A DNA stretch of 64,000 bases, taken from an uncultured Eubacteriales bacterium (GTDB taxonomy: Bacteria; Bacillota; Clostridia; Oscillospirales; Acutalibacteraceae). Shown here piece after piece: positions 63,601 to 64,000 of the stretch; position 1 is the first letter of the stretch, and each line of letters begins with the position of its first letter. The DNA lies in NCBI GenBank assembly GCA_900314795.1, contig OMWP01000007.1, forward strand, positions 43,385 to 107,384. Direction: 5' to 3'. The notes under the pieces were generated by a model. That model was not told the DNA's origin. It worked only from the letters and a program-made list of their open reading frames with translations, and searched no databases. Made by a program: the position numbers and the translations under genes.

Positions 63601-63790
63601 CTACTACTTCATCATCAGCAATAACGGCAACCCGCAGACCAAGGACTACGGCGTAGTCGACGGTCAGAATGTCGGTATCTCCTATGACGATTACCCCGAG
63701 ATCTGGGTCGTCATCCAGGATGATCTGGTAGGCAAGAACAACGGCGACTGGTGTAAGTATTACAACTACAACCCTGATCTTGAAAACTGA
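60617..63790 (+). CDS. Dockerin- and CBM-bearing type I pullulanase (GH13)
   Basis: 1057-aa secreted enzyme. Signal peptide 1-32; CBM48-like region; GH13 domain with FNWGYDPKNY, DVVYNHTY (near 310), GYRFDLMG (near 376), YGEGW and SCHDN. A MucBP-like domain leads to a type I dockerin at about 802-860 (GDVNGDGVVDMLDVTTLQR and GDYDQNGVTDISDVVLLQR). A further beta domain and a C-terminal CBM26-like starch-binding module (about 936-1057; WAPHLWAWAYDGSG, DGWPGLAL) follow. The dockerin would place it on an amylosome scaffold. The Shine-Dalgarno AAGGAGGA is strong. It arose by duplication with the membrane-anchored neighbour, from which it differs in how it is attached. Confidence 0.95.
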   Translation: MKKTRRIISLLLCVMLVVSMVSVAMVSTSAAAANPYSAAAMALDAEYAYDGELGALYTPESTTFKVWAPLATEVKLNRYATGSDDEEGAQDLGTVEMEKLMDGEKWTGVWTTTVDGDIVNTYYTYSITNPNHIYKSTATKTVETQDVYSYAVGVNGDRSMVVDLKNTDPEGWDSDKHVFTDEQTDAIIWEVHVKDFSYAANSGVSDANRGKFLGFTETGTTLDNEGVISTGIDYLKSLGVTHVQINPMYDFATIDESGDPTQFNWGYDPKNYGVPEGSYSSNPYDGNVRINECKQMIKALHEAGIGVIMDVVYNHTYSVDSCFTAAVPEYYYRMTADGGYSQQSGCGNDTASERAMYRKYMREMLKYWTEEYHIDGYRFDLMGVHDGETMNMVRADMDEIDPRIVMYGEGWAGDTVYDPTTCAGTDTFMTTQGNSAMLSTRIGFFNDQIRDAIKGNVFHKEEGGFVQNVKTSAPGVNFGIRANTVGKSRWHAVTPEQCLTYASCHDNYTLYDKLAYVDQGGTIANYRQRFGDVVKQNKLTGAIISSSQGMDFLLAGEEMGRSKDGDENSYKSAATLNMIDWSLLKTNADIVSYYRGMFELRKAFSPFTASVTEADGGNYKYNFDTSATGSVNPIAYTIDNKTEGEWSKVVVIYNGTNVDKNYRFTKATSGVTDNSEWVIVANDQVAGVQNLGEVKGKTFSVPAYSALIAVDKESFEEVDLQSDFSTLTINSVHQKTGEVLSTNTLIGKPGEGYSVEADGSIPMEYELDSVDGKTTGTFTAEPQTVTFNYVDYVPERFRAPEGDVNGDGVVDMLDVTTLQRYLAGMTELSDDQVKCGDYDQNGVTDISDVVLLQRYLVGLIDSTYTVTTRYLGRQDDGSVKSIATAKVEKYRYGQEYTTAPQTIAYYKLDEMPANASGTVNKKITVNYWYSYSVASPKMHVKHSGSQDWAPHLWAWAYDGSGQAINCYDGWPGLALSNPDENGWYDVTFPIPGGLNYYFIISNNGNPQTKDYGVVDGQNVGISYDDYPEIWVVIQDDLVGKNNGDWCKYYNYNPDLEN

Positions 63791-63803
63791 TAACAAATGA
63801 TTG

Positions 63804-63827
63804 GAGCCCATCCGCGAGGATGGGCTC
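63804..63827 (+). terminator. Hairpin after the second pullulanase gene
   Basis: GAGCCCATCC-GCGA-GGATGGGCTC, a perfect stem without a T run. Confidence 0.55.
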
Positions 63828-63876
63828 TCAGCTTGTCGAAAAAGTATAGAATAAATAATTAGTAGCCGATTTCCAA

Positions 63877-63940
63877 GGCTCCTTTTGGGAAAAGGAGCTG
63901 TCACCGAACGGTGACTGAGGAATTGTATCAATTGATCGAC
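63877..63940. repeat. GGCTCCTTTTGG...GAGGAATTG repeat, copy 2
   Basis: Relative of 21805-21878, including the same outer part ATCAATTGATCGA. The inner hairpin differs (GTCACCGAACGGTGAC). Confidence 0.85.
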
Positions 63941-64000
63941 CGAAGGGAGAAACCCTGATTTTACCTTTGTTCTAATCACCAACGTAAAAGAATGTGACTC

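Noticed and set aside
62366..63982. 538-codon minus-strand open frame opposite the second pullulanase
   Set aside because: Antisense to well-supported GH13, dockerin and CBM domains.

Overview
The window looks like a chromosomal segment of a Gram-positive, spore-forming, starch-degrading gut bacterium of the Clostridia, most likely Ruminococcaceae/Oscillospiraceae (Ruminococcus bromii-like). This rests on sequence features: sigma-A promoters and strong Shine-Dalgarno sites, Firmicutes gene orders (rplU-prp-rpmA-obg, rpsF-ssb-rpsR, der-plsY), the Firmicutes-type N-terminal extension of L27, a SpoVM-like micro-gene, and extracellular GH13 enzymes and surface proteins carrying type I dockerins and CBM26-like starch-binding modules, as in an amylosome. 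No database search was run; all family names come from recognised motifs.

Layout. 1-20.2 kb is mostly housekeeping: a 53-bp tandem repeat, pgi, a small P-loop protein, yceD-rpmF, a DUF512 radical SAM gene with der and plsY, a DD-carboxypeptidase, a FAD oxidoreductase and adenine deaminase on the minus strand, tRNA-Leu(GAG), a four-helix-bundle gene, lgt-folD, rplU-prp-rpmA, obg-mrnC-yitT and rpsF-ssb-rpsR. A Phd/RelE-type toxin-antitoxin pair follows at 20.3-20.9 kb.

21.2-40.0 kb is the striking part. It is a mirror-image (inverted) duplication centred near 30.1 kb. Each arm reads, from outside in: a palindrome-rich leader, a giant secreted protein (2259 and 2665 aa) with starch-binding-like and InlB-like repeat domains, a 47-48 aa micro-peptide whose Shine-Dalgarno overlaps the giant gene's stop, a conserved hairpin, a secreted LRR_5-dockerin protein, and a near-identical terminator. 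Immediately outside the right arm (40.25-43.6 kb) lies a cassette of PqqD-like protein, S24/S26 peptidase, HprK-like protein lacking a P-loop, and an ABC exporter. This is the usual toolkit for maturing and exporting ribosomally made peptides, but with no recognisable modifying enzyme. I propose that the micro-peptides are the substrates. This is the best candidate in the window for an undescribed system.

43.6-57.4 kb returns to metabolism and housekeeping: a lipoprotein, an acn-icd-rex operon (minus), typA, a DEDD exonuclease with zinc ribbon, a tiny sigma-like pair behind a structured leader, a GT-C-like membrane protein, pgeF, an RluA-type synthase, a small membrane peptide, a SpoVM homologue and a double-LysM protein. 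57.5-63.8 kb holds two paralogous type I pullulanases, one membrane-anchored and one with dockerin and CBM.

The intergenic spaces are filled with several families of short palindromic interspersed repeats (TCATTGCGA...GGCAATCTCAACC; CCTCCC...GGAGGGTTGC; TGTAGGGGAGGG; AGTGAACAG), some sitting between promoter and gene or supplying a stop codon.
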